64,000 bases of DNA from the NCBI RefSeq assembly GCF_008831285.2, contig NC_045144.1:18739716-18803715 (forward strand), written 5' to 3'. The position numbers were made by a program, and so were the translations under genes. Positions 35,988-49,522 of this stretch are shown here, in pieces. Source of the stretch: Nymphaea colorata (Eukaryota > Streptophyta > Magnoliopsida > Nymphaeales > Nymphaeaceae). Position 1 is the first letter of the stretch, and every line of letters begins with the position of its first letter. The notes beneath the pieces are model-generated. The model was not told where the DNA came from. It searched no databases and saw only the letters and a program-made list of their open reading frames with translations.

Positions 35988-37437
35988 TCTTATTTTTTTA
36001 TTCTATTTACTTGCCATGTTCACCCTGACTTCTACGCAGTCACAGTCCTTGTGAATCTCAAGAAACCAGAGGACATCAATTTTATAATAATGGTTGAGGA
36101 TGGAAGGGAATGTGAATTTAATAACGAGGAATTTGACAAAGGCAGAGAGAATTATTGGTGGTTGTTCACATTAATTTATTAGCGTTATGGCGCCGATTCT
36201 CATTAGAATTCTTAATGAGGTTGCTTGAGAAGATCACCCATCTCATTTCTTGTAGGACTCAAATCCCTTTCAGGATTTTACCTGTGTAAACAGAGAGAAG
36301 AAAAGGGAAACTTATCAGGTTCTAGTTTTCCTTCTTTGTGGGTATCAATAAAAGAATCGAACGGCCACATTCATTTCAAAGATCAATTACGCATTTGATT
36401 GTAGTTTCTTTAGTTGGGGCACTCAAACGCGAGTGAAATGAAATTGAACAACATGCATCCATACAGGGGACCACCCATTGTTGGTGAATGGATGCAAGTG
36501 GGGTTCCTTGTGGACTTTTCTTTCTCTTCTCGGGGAACCATCCATACCGCTCAATCGACTTTTCTTTCTTTCTCTTCTCTTTTTGATGATCAAAAAGAAC
36601 AAATTTCAGTCCACAATCTTCACGGGGAGAACAGTAAAAAACTTACAAGTCAGTTCCGCAATTAAGCGGTACAATCAACCTACGAAGATAGATTACACTC
36701 AATAGAAAACGATACAATGGGTGGTCCTCAAGTCAAACTGTAACCCGTGATTGCTCTTCTGAAGGCAAGAACCACCGTACCAACTTGCATATCTCTCTCT
36801 CTCTCTCTCTCTCTCTCTCCAAATGCATGGCCGCAATAGTTTTTGCAGAATACCTAATTTATCGTATTTCTTGTTTGATGAAGTTGCCATTTTTCTAATC
36901 ACTTTTTCCTTTTTGCATTGTCATGTGAATGCCACAACAATCTTGCTTGAAGGCCAACCAATTTCTTGCAAGATTGAACTTCATTGATATTGTAGAAGCT
37001 TCATTGTTCTTCAAGCAGTTGGATTTGTGGGTTAAAAGGCATGTCCTGTGATTTGCTTGGATGTAGATACCTCAATTCAGTTTTTAAAGATTGAATGAAC
37101 TCTGCACCAATCATGCTCTCTAGTGGTTTCAGCAAATGGAAAAGGAAAAGAAAGCATCTGTAGTCTTGATTAAAATTCCAGATTTCTATTCACAGACTCA
37201 GCATTCTTCCAACTACATGTTAATGGCTGCTTCTGCTTCCGCTCGTTCATTTCTAGAAATTTCATAGTACAAAAAACTATTAAGAAACTGCAGAAAGATA
37301 GAGAGAGTGAGGCAGGGAAGTCGGCAACGGGTTAACGAAGTGCTCTCTTTAGTTAATTGTATTTAACAGTCATGCTGTTCTCCTACCCAAACTCTGCTGT
37401 AAGGAACCAGCCCGCAGGCCATCTCTTGCCCATCTTC
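35988..37437. other. Intergenic DNA and NAC 3' flank
   Basis: No gene seen. A CT run lies at 36791-36818. The part next to 37438 should contain the NAC gene's 3'UTR. Confidence 0.5.
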
Positions 37438-38499
37438 TCACAGGGAAAAAGGCTTGCTGCTGCAGATGCCTTCCTCAGAATCACATGCGTCGGAAGAAGA
37501 AACTTCTGTGATGCTGCTGGTTTCCGATGCATCAGGATTTCTCTGGTTTTCCATCATGAAGTCAATGTAGGTTGGCCTACCCACAACTGGATTTCTTGGC
37601 CTTGCCATGTCCCAGGGACTCTCCACATATTGCAGCCTTGTTATATGACTCCTTTGAGATGTTCTTTTAAGAAATATGCGGCAAAGGACCCAATCTTCCA
37701 TCGGAATCTGCTCCATTAAAAACAGGTGAAAGGGAAATTAAAAAACAGAGCATCTTACAAGACAAAGCAGAGTTTTGGGTGTCTTCCATCTAATCAAACA
37801 AATGAACATCTTTTACAACAACAACAAACTATACTGTTTTCCTTCTCATTCCACTCCCAGAGTGATTTTTAGCATATTTTTATCTCAATGGCGTTCCAAT
37901 AGAAAACACATGTTTTGATTCCATTAACCAAAGGGTGAAGAACTCACTTGGCTCGAGCTCTTTCGGTGCAGGGACGAGAAAGGTTGTGCCCCAGCATCAG
38001 TCAGTCTGTACTCATGCATGATCCACTCAGTCTTGAATCCCTTGGGGGCCTTCCCCCTGTAAAAAACCAAACTTTTCTTCATCCCAACAACTTGGTTGCA
38101 CCTGGACGCATGAACCGCCCTGTCCTTCCCAGTTGCCTTCCAATAGCCAGACGCACCGGTCCTGTTAGACCTGTTCCCATTTGGGTATTTTGCCTCCTTC
38201 CTGGTGAAGAAGTACTTGTCACTCTCCCCATCACCTGATACACCAAAAAAAGGCAAATTCATCAGTTTTTCGTCGCAGCCTACAAAACCCAACTCCAATC
38301 AGGCAAGAGGAGAGCCTCCCAGACACTCACCAGGCAAATCCCAGGGGTCATACTTGCATATGTCTATGTCAGAGATCACGGAAGCAGGCAACGGAAAGGA
38401 GAACACTCTGCGCCTGAGGTACTGAACCACCAGCTCCTCGTCTGTGGGATGGAATCTGAAACCAGGGGGCAGCTTCAAGCAACCGCCTTGGCTCCCCAT
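37438..38499 (-). CDS. NAC083: NAC transcription factor, NAC083/VNI2 clade
   Basis: Role (family): DNA-binding NAC factor; Arabidopsis NAC083/VNI2 represses vessel genes by pairing with VND7 and links ABA or salt signals to leaf ageing. Seen: exons 38331-38499, 37948-38234, 37707-37438, GT-AG introns, 241 aa (Arabidopsis member about 255). NAC subdomain A is [19 protein letters not shown] (10-28); B holds the DPWDLPG block near 50-57; C is [21 protein letters not shown] is [20 protein letters not shown] then [10 protein letters not shown] is [14 protein letters not shown]. The intron in the DLPG-D codon is the standard NAC position. The short C-terminus has [11 protein letters not shown] then a Ser/Asp/Glu-rich end ([17 protein letters not shown]), matching the acidic, PEST-like tail of this clade. 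The start follows an in-frame leader and has a good context (GAAGATGG). I am sure of the family and fairly sure of the clade. Confidence 0.96.
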
Positions 38500-38680
38500 C
38501 TTCACAAAGAAGGTAGAGAGCAAAAGGGAGGACAGAGGGTGGGGAAAGAACAGAGAATAATTATCTGTATCCCTGGCAAAGAAGAAAAAAGGGGAGATCA
38601 ACAGAGGCGGCAACACGATACGCCCATAAATGGGTGGTTGTGGCACAGAAAGGGGAGGAGGATGGTGGCTTTATATCTCC
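38500..38680 (-). promoter_or_regulatory. NAC gene leader and TATA box
   Basis: TATAAA on the minus strand at 38670-38675 (within GATATAAAGCC) lies about 170 bp upstream of the ATG at 38499. It predicts a start near 38640 and a leader of about 140 nt, rich in CT. Confidence 0.6.
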
Positions 38681-39160
38681 CACTCCGCTTTGTGGTTGCA
38701 TCCTTCCCCCCGGCGCCCCCAGCACACGACTTGCCGTAAGAGACACTCCAACTCTCGTTGACGCCTGTTATCAAACACTTTGTGGTCACTCATGGGGCCG
38801 TGACTCCCAATTTGAAAAAGAGAATCGCTGGCTCGGAACTAAGCGCCAGCCATGAGACTCAATCCAAGCTAGAGAGAGAAACCAAAAACATTTAGGGTAA
38901 AGCAAGGGCAACGCTTCTCTCTCTACTTTTTCTCTCTCTCTGTCACATCTATCCCTCTCTCTCGAAGTCCATGTCTCTGCTTGCCATCTTCCGTGTCTGA
39001 AGGGTAAACGTTGCCTATCAACTCAAGAATTGGAGACAGGAAATTATTGCACGCCGTCTTCATGGTGCATGAAAATCTACCCACTTGACATGCGTGGACA
39101 AAAGGGGAGAGAGAAGCTAAGAGGGGGACGTTTCCAATGGTAGGAAGATAGAGAAAGGGG

Positions 39161-39201
39161 GAAGAAGAAGAAGAAGAAGAAGAAGAAGAAGAAGAAGAAG
39201 A
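39161..39201. repeat. (GAA)n trinucleotide microsatellite
   Basis: About 13-14 GAA units lie some 500 bp upstream of the NAC TATA box. The poly-Ser ORF read from it on the minus strand is an artefact. Confidence 0.95.
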
Positions 39202-39299
39202 GGGGTGTGAGTGTACGCTTTCTCTCACTAAATTATCATGTATGTGGGGATGGAGTGTGTTTTGCAGAATTTGGTGTGCGTCCTTCACCAGTCAATCTT

Positions 39300-42200
39300 G
39301 GGCTAATTGGGCTTGCGTGCTGCGCTGGGGATGGTTACTTTCTCTCTCTAAACTGATGCTGTTCACTCAGAAAAGAGAGAGAGAAAGAAAGAGTATTTCT
39401 TACCGTCTTACTTAAGGAACCAACTTGGGGAGAGAGAGAGATCAACCACTTACTTTTTAAAGGAACCAACTTACTTAGATATCCAAAATTATACAATCTG
39501 AAATTCAAGTTTAAAGAAACTTTTCATATGATCTTTACATATTAAAGTATGACTACTAGTTTAATACAAATATGCTTTTAATTCCATTGATTGTATGAAA
39601 TATCTTAATATTTTTTGCTACCAAACTTGCATCTTTATAAGAGTGATTAAATTTTTGATGGCCTAAAAGAGTATATCTAAATCTAGCAAATTCAGATGGC
39701 TACAAAGCGCACTGGGGCACCGGTATATAAATAAGTAAAGCAATTTTTAGGGGCTGGTTTGAGAAGTTGGATACACCAATATATGTTTGTATACAATTTA
39801 CACCAATCACATCCACTGTGGCTATCTTGTGCTTCATCCAATTACGGCCATTCCATGCAATGTATTCATGGGGCAGCTAGGGTAGGGTTCGATGGGCCCT
39901 CGCTCCACTTTAGTTTTTTAAAAAAGAATATATGTAAATTTTAGAAAATTTCACTTGTTTTATATAAAAAATTGAAAAAATGATGTTTCGGCTCCAATCA
40001 AAATTTAGAAACTTTAATTCAGCTCTCCTTTTGAAAATTTTTTAACTCTGCCCCTTAATGTATGGGTAGATGTGATTAAACACAACACATGATACATTGA
40101 GTAGTATAAGATAAATCCAAGAAATGTGTAGATGTGATTCAAACATGTGCTTATGTTGGTGGACAAATCTTTGTGGACCATCTTCTTAAATTTTTTTAAT
40201 TATTTGTCCGTGCTTTGAATTTTTGTGGTCTCGGAACCTGTTTGATATATCGGGGCAGGGAGATTATGAGAAAAAGACCCTTGGATTTGATAGATGACGA
40301 GCGGATGCTCTTTCTTTTATTTCAAAATTATAATGGGCATCATTCTTGGAACATTCAGCCATTGTTTTAGCACAAATTTGCTGTTTTGTTAATTAAGTAG
40401 AAATTACTTTGATAATTCTCACTCTTAAAACTTGTTTTCTAAGCAAGCAAGAAATGAACAGCTCATGTAATGCAAAAAAGGCAAAAAAAAAAGTCAAAAA
40501 GAACATTTTCTAAAAATTTTGTAGATCAAAAGTCTAATTCAATCCTTATTTTGGGTGCTAACAATCTATCATTCAAAAAAAAAAAAAAGTTAGAAAGAGG
40601 GTCTTGGGTTGCATTGATGTTAACGATGATAGTGGTGCACCCTTTAGCTTAGACACTGCGTCTGACCGTTTATGACCACATAGACACATCGCCTACGAGA
40701 ATCAAACTACAAACCTACCTTTTTACATGCCGCTAATACGACTGCTCCTTGAAGCATTACTAAAAGCTAGAATTGGATTACATTCATTGGAGTGGAAAGT
40801 GGAAGACTTTAAATCGTGTCAAATATTATCTCTTTGTTGGATCAATCATTTTCGCTTAGGTGTTTGAATGGAGGAAATTTTTTTCCTTAGAAGTAATTCC
40901 GTCACATTTATGACAATAACTTGTCCCCAAATCAAACGTACATGTGTTAAGATGATTTTTTTTTCCCTTAGAAGTAATTCCATCACATTTATGACAATAA
41001 CTTGTCCCTAAATCAAGCATACATGTGATAAAATTTCCATCTCAAAAGCATATCCCTCCTATCGTACTTCATCTTACTTAAGATAGCGTACTTTGTCCAC
41101 TACTTGCGTGAAAGCTTGCCAAGAAGGAAAACCCTTACGTGAAGATCAACATGTAAGAATGTTCAAACTATGAAATTAGAAATTGAGACTTGATCCAAAG
41201 GCCTTCTATTTGACTCCTCTTATATAATTTTCTTGTTGGGTCCCCTTATATGTTATATCCTTTGCTAAACAAACAAACAAACAGTGGAACATAATGTGAT
41301 CAATGCCTCGAGGGCCATAACATAGCTGTTTCGTTTTCTTTAAGTGTTATTCATCTAAACTGCAAATAGTGGATGCATGACACTCTAGTTGATGCGGCCT
41401 TATATGTTGCTTGCCAATGATTGTGGATTTGAGACCCGACCAAGGGCTGAACCAAGTGTCCGCTAGGAAACATGTTCATGTTGGGAAACAAAATTTTACA
41501 TGCTAAACCTTGTAAACTTTTGAAAATACAACTGTCCCATGTGAAAAATTTTCTTGGCCTTCTAAAGGAAAGATATTTTGGCTCCAATACTTTGTCTAAC
41601 CCAAGGGCAAGAGCCATGAATTTTTCATGAGGAGAACCAAATTATAGTTTCAAAATTTTAACAAAAGACGAAATATAATTTTTTAAACATTTTTTTTTTT
41701 TGAGGGACGCAATTTTTTCAAGGGGGGGGGGGGGGTGCGCATGGTGGAGGTGGGAGGTGGAGGGCGGCCAAGGCCCTTGACCACCCCTAGCTCCGCCCCT
41801 GTCATCAATATTTATGGATACGAGTTCTTCACTAATCTAACAAACACTGCTTAATAACATATGCTTCCTACTATGAGAATGTGTATAACTTATTGTCAAA
41901 CAGTCAATCATAGTTTAATTTCTATGTACAATAGTGCATTTCTACCAGAAGAAGCCAAAGTTAGGTGTAACTCCTCAAGTTGGGGGGGACTTTAAGAGAT
42001 TCTATTACAACTCTCATATATGAGACTTAAGACTAAGTTTCTTTAACTTAAAAAACCCTATAGAACAAAAGAGACCCTTGATCTTGTTTGTCATCTAAGA
42101 GATATCCAACAAAGCATTACATTGTCAGTTTTGTATTACATTGTTACGAACTAAAAAAAGATCCATTAGGGGCCATTTGGTATCAAGGACATTTTGTGAA

Positions 42201-42680
42201 GATCTTATGAATCTGCCTCAAAAATTGAGGTAGATTTATGAAACACTAGTCCGCCTTAATTTTAGTTCAAATTCATGAGACACTTGACAAACAACCCTTA
42301 CGAATGGAAATGCATGTAGAAATAATCAAAAGTTTTGATTCAAAATATTATTTTTTAATAAAAACATTCTTCAGGTAAGCCAAAGTTTGCTAACAATGCA
42401 ATTAGGTTTCTAACACCAGAAGATAAATTTTGTCGCGATTTATAGTTGTTCAAAAACTCTAGCTTTTCGAGAAATGAAAAAATTATTATTTGGATACATA
42501 GAAATTCAAATATAACTGATTTCAGGCATTATCAGATAGCTAAAAATTAAAAAATCTGCTATTCAAAAATAGTGCCACATCAGTATTAACAACACTTTTT
42601 AGTACATTAACAAACCAATTTTTAACTTTTAACCCTCTACATATTCGAATCTTTGCCAAGATGTCAACAACCTACTATTG
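39300..42680. other. Gene-free repeat-rich DNA
   Basis: No gene recognised. It contains a reversed, decayed copy of the CAGGGGCGG MITE family (about 39890-40062), a tandem duplication (40885-41046), and another decayed MITE copy (about 41602-41801, ending CTAGCTCCGCCCCTG). That copy has a run of 14 G at 41722-41735. Confidence 0.5.
40885..41046. repeat. 81-bp tandem duplication
   Basis: CCTTAGAAGTAATTCCGTCA at 40885 and CCTTAGAAGTAATTCCATCA at 40966 begin two copies that stay alike through TTATGACAATAACTTGTCCC and beyond, with a few substitutions. The right end is approximate. Confidence 0.8.
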
Positions 42681-42688
42681 CTAAAAAG

Positions 42689-43188
42689 TAGAGCTGCACA
42701 ACAAGCCGAGCCACTCGGGCTAGACTCGAACTCGCTCGAAAAAACTCGGCTCGTGTTCGACTCTTTTATAGACGAGCAAAGTTCGAGCTTATAATGATAC
42801 TCAAAACGATAAATGAGTCGAGTCGAGTTTCAGGAACTCGACTCGTTTATGCTCGACTGGACTCACGAACCGATACTTTATATAGTATTGCCAAAATAGG
42901 TTTCACAAGTTATACGAGTTACACGCTTACACGAGTTAATGCCTAAACGAGTTAAATGGGTTAAACGAGTCGAGTTTGAGCTCGATTTTGAGTAGTCGAA
43001 TCGAGCTCTATTTTTATGTAGTCAAGTCGAGTCGAGCTTTAGCTTACTATAAGAAGCTCGAGTCGAGTTCGAGCTCGAGCTTACTATAAGAAGCTCGAGT
43101 CGAGTTCTAGTTCGAGTTCGAGTTTCTTGAACTGAGTCAAGTTCAGGCTGACCAAGCTCGAGCTCGACTCGGCACATGTGCAGCCCTA
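42689..43188. mobile_element. 500-bp hAT-type MITE with TIRs and 8-bp TSD
   Basis: Seen: the left end TAGAGCTGCACA and right end TGTGCAGCCCTA are inverted at 11 of 12 bases. Flanks CTAAAAAG (42681-42688) and CTAAGAAG (43189-43196) form an 8-bp target duplication with one mismatch. The interior is packed with subterminal GAGTCGAG and CTCGAGT words in both orientations, which in hAT elements act as transposase-binding repeats. There is no transposase ORF, so it is non-autonomous. The duplication makes the boundaries firm. Confidence 0.85.
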
Positions 43189-43196
43189 CTAAGAAG

Positions 43197-45167
43197 ACTC
43201 CGAAATGCATTCATTCTCATACATGTAAGGTCTTAAACTGTATCTAGTTTCGGTAAATATCTTTTTATGTTCTAAAAAAACAACACTTATAAAATCTAAC
43301 AAGCAACGTGCTCATCTCAACTAACTTAGTTGAGCAGAATAAATTTAATTTGTTGCTAAGCACGACAACCGGATACAACAGCATGGGACGATGGTCTTAT
43401 TGACCAAAATACCCACGAAGCTCAGACCAACTTAACGTCTTTCAGAAGGGCTATTTTGGTAAAACGAGAAAGTGCGGTGAGGAGGACACGAAACGTTGAT
43501 CTCCGCCGAGTCGGGGAGGCCTTTTTGGAGCGGGTCCCATCTGACGTAATTTTCGACGGTCGGAGGGTCAAAGCTCTAGAAGGACAAAGGACGGTGGCGA
43601 ATAACGGCACGCGAATCTCGGACGGCTGAGATTTCGTGAGAGCTCGACAAAAGGCGGTGGGCCCCCACCTGTCCCCCTTTGCGTACCGTGATGGACCGCA
43701 AGACCGAAGACTCGGTCAAGGACGAAAATGATCCTCCACTCTGAGAGAAAATGACGTAACATACCCTTTGACTTGACCATGGACGAAAATAACCTCTTGA
43801 AGTTTGTTCCTTCATTACAAGCTTGGAGCACAGGCTCTCGTGCTTCAAAGTTTGGTGCATTATTGAGTTTGGACCAAAGTCCCATCATATTGGTATGGGC
43901 TCAATTAGGACCTCAACTTTTGGCTTGACTTAGTGATTAGACTGGGTTCGGTCAAGGTTGGCATGTCTAAGAACTTGAGCTACACTTTAAACCTTTTCTT
44001 TTCATATTTGGTTTGATAGGTTTGGTTGTGTTAGGCTAGGGTTGGCTCAAGCTAGCGAGCCTAGGTTCATCTTAAGACTTGGTTCGAGTCAATCCGCGAG
44101 TAGGCTTAACACAACTGAACTCCCCTAACTATGGACTTTGTCACATAATCACGATCACGGTTCTTTGCACTTGTAAGCTTCTTTGCAACCTTTTTATAGC
44201 TAAGACAAGTTTATATTTTGCTTGTCCTGTGATTCTATTCCGGGCCACGTCTGAGGCCGTCTTTTTTACCGAGAAAGGAAGTGTTTTTGCCGCTCAATAA
44301 TGCGATCGCTTTCGAAAGATTTCGAGAAATGAAAGTTTGGATTCGACTTGACTTGGTGGGTCTGGAGAGGGTGCAGTCAAGACGCTAGCATGCCGAATTC
44401 AGCCTGGTCCTTAGGATCTTTCTTACCCATGTTTGGTTTCCGAATTAAGAAAGTATGAGTAGGGCAAACACCTATGGACAGTGATTTAGACCTAACCCAG
44501 GTCTGGTTGGCGTGGTTTGAGTCAAGGGCTAGGTCTCTAGGTTGTGTGTTGCAATAGAAGTTCAAAGGACAATGTGGAGCCTTGAATTAGGGTTTGAGGT
44601 AGACCTTTAGGGCATTGAGTCCTAAAAGTAAGTTCATAAAGGCATGTGTGTGTCTAAATCACAAGGTTGACAGGTGCTGGTAGTCTTAGTCACCATTTGA
44701 ATCCCTGCCTCCTTGCCTCCTTCAATTTAAGGGTGGACATCGGGCCGCTGTCTGGCGACCGCTAATCGGTCAAATAAAGTAAAGACGAAGTTGCGAAACG
44801 TAAATTGGATCGACCTCATCGAATGAAAGTCTCAAAGACTGCAGCCCAGTCGCCTTGACAAAGAGTGAGGCAAGTCTGTGCTCAGCTGCCAATCGAAAAT
44901 TGAATAGAATTCGCCAAAATGCCGATCGATATATCGGGTTTGGGTCCGGTCGGGTCAGGTCGACTCGGCTTGGGTTGGCTACGCCTGGGGTTTGTGCTAA
45001 GGCTGATCTGATCTAGGGGCCCAACAAAAAGTCATGGAAAGGAACATAATAATGAAAGTGTGAACCGCAACGCCTAACAAGCCAAAATTATCACATGTTG
45101 TCAAAGAAGGCAAGGAAACCCTAAATTTTAAAAGTGCAATTTGACAACACTAGGAGAAGTCCAATTT

Positions 45168-45199
<32 letters not shown>

Positions 45200-46428
45200 C
45201 TATAGGATCATGGTGTCAACATGCTAAAATCTTATGGGGCACTCAAATTTGATCATTTGTTTACCTCATATTTAGGATTTGAGGTGATATAAGATGATTA
45301 AGGATCTTAGATCCGACGACTTAAGGTCAGACCCCCTCCTATCCGACCTTAAATGTGTGGTTTTCGCCGTATATTGAGGATCTCAAATCCGTGTTTTCTA
45401 TAGATATGAAATCCGGCGCATGGGCCCCACATGAAAGGGATTTCAAATTAGACTCGGATATGATATCCAATGATATCAAACACGTCCTAAGACTATGTTC
45501 ATTAAATTAAGCCTTCGTGATATGAGATCTTTAAGGGGGGGATCTCAAATCCATAGACCAAAGGTCCAACATCCCTCTCGCTGAAAAATTGGACCACATC
45601 TCAAAAGTTTACGGGGAAAAAATGGTTCTCAAACGCACGTTGCCATTGCTGTAGAGATTTAGTATTTGTTTAAACAATAAGTCTTACACAACAAAGATTT
45701 AATGTCAAAGGGGATCTCAAATCCATCATGAAACAAGCACACCTAAGATTGTGTGTTTGATAGTAATAAAAACCTCAGATTTGAAATCCCTTTTAGGAGG
45801 GATTTACAAAGTAAACAAAAACCAAATTTTATCATCACTATGTTACCAAAATCTCATATTTGAACTTATATACGAGAAAGTAATCTGACCTCTTATCCTC
45901 GGATATATATATATATATATATATATGAGATTCTCAACAATTTTATATCACTTTGGACATCAAATCCGAGGTAAACAAACACCATTTTTCATAGGAAAGA
46001 AACAAAAAATCCCTACGCATCAAGGACATATCAGACTCTCAAATTCATATTCTGTTCTTCTTCTGGAGTGCGGGACACAAAAAGCACCAATTTTCAAAAA
46101 TTAGTAAATTTTTAATGTTAAATTTTCAACATAAACAGCTATAAGTTATCTTTATGTGTCAATGCTCATGTCAACATATATATGTATAGGTTAGTCATCG
46201 ACACAATCTTTGGGAGAAATGATATAAGATCCATGGTTGACCACTTAGTTGGGGAAGTTTAAAATTGGGCCCATAACATTAACTCCCAAAGAATTCTATA
46301 CAAAAAGACATTAGAATCTTATTTTAACAACCATATTGTCCAAAGTTGCAAGTTAAGGGAAATTGAGATGGAAAACATTACATTATTTTATTGTTCTCCC
46401 TGATGAAAGAGATGAACCCAAAATCTTC
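43197..46428. other. Gene-free DNA with a GC-rich island
   Basis: No gene recognised. About 43420-43720 is much GC-richer than its flanks and reads like a plant promoter or leader (GGTGGGCCCCCACCTGTCCC near 43655), but no ORF follows on either side. Around 44730-45000 there are GGGTCGGGT-type words. From 45200 to 45980, GATCTCAAATCC and its inverse recur several times, suggesting an old transposon. A short (TA)n lies at 45904-45926. Confidence 0.4.
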
Positions 46429-46675
46429 AAAAAAAAAAAAAAAAAATGCATGTGCATGTTGGCAAAGATATTCTGGGTAAGTAGGGTTTCCTACTGCTCA
46501 GAAGAAGGCCGAAGCCCCCACTCAACCTTTATTTTCTTAGGATACATGACCTACTTTTGGTGCCTCAGGATGCCGTCCTCACTGTGCTTCAGCGTGCACG
46601 TCAGTTGCTAAGATTGATGCCAAATGGATTCGAAATGGGAACCAGCCTCTACGCCGTTGCGCCAACTCCTTTGGG
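46429..46675 (-). mobile_element. Possible tRNA-derived SINE with T-tail
   Basis: On the minus strand the head has TGGCGCAACGG (46654-46664), a full match to the Pol III A box TRGYNNARNGG. It is followed by a B-box-like TTTCGAATCC (46627-46636, 8 of 10). The unit ends in 18 T (printed as A at 46429-46446), as in plant SINEs with T-tails. The A-to-B spacing of 17 nt is shorter than usual and I see no target duplication. Confidence 0.35.
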
Positions 46676-46941
46676 GATATATAAATAAAAAAGAGGTTAA
46701 TTAAATGAAGTAGAAAATATTAAGTTGAGTTGAAAAGTAAAAGATAGAGAAGGCCCCAACAACCAGGTCGGCGTGGTGTTGTCATGGTCATGGCCCCTCT
46801 GGTCGAGAGAGCACAAATACGTTTCCCTAACGTATGGTATTTAAAAGGTCCCATGGGACCCATCCATCAAAGACAACAACAACCCCCAACTGATGGATTA
46901 CATTTATTAATTATGCAAACCCATTGTGTATTGTCACGCAA

Positions 46942-49298
<2,357 letters not shown>

Positions 49299-49522
49299 AT
49301 GGTTTTGGGATTGTTTGGTTGTTTGATTGTTTTATTCAAATTCAGTAGAATCTAAACTATATTGGTTTTGAATATGGTTTCTAATCAATCTATATTGATT
49401 GATTGGCTCCATGGTTTTGGGATTGTTTGGTTGCTTGATTGTTTTATTCAAATTCAGTAGAATCTAAACTATATTGGATTTGAATATGCTTTCTAATCAA
49501 TCTATATTGATTGAATGACTCC
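49299..49522. repeat. 112-bp tandem duplication
   Basis: Two head-to-tail copies (49299-49410 and 49411-49522) begin ATGGTTTTGGGATTGTTTGG and differ at only a handful of positions, so the event is fairly recent. Each copy contains the near-palindrome AATCAATCTATATTGATTGA. Confidence 0.9.

Noticed and set aside
38923-39288. 121-codon minus ORF with a poly-Ser run
   Set aside because: The Ser run is the translated (GAA)n microsatellite; no splice partners or family motifs, and it lies in the NAC promoter.
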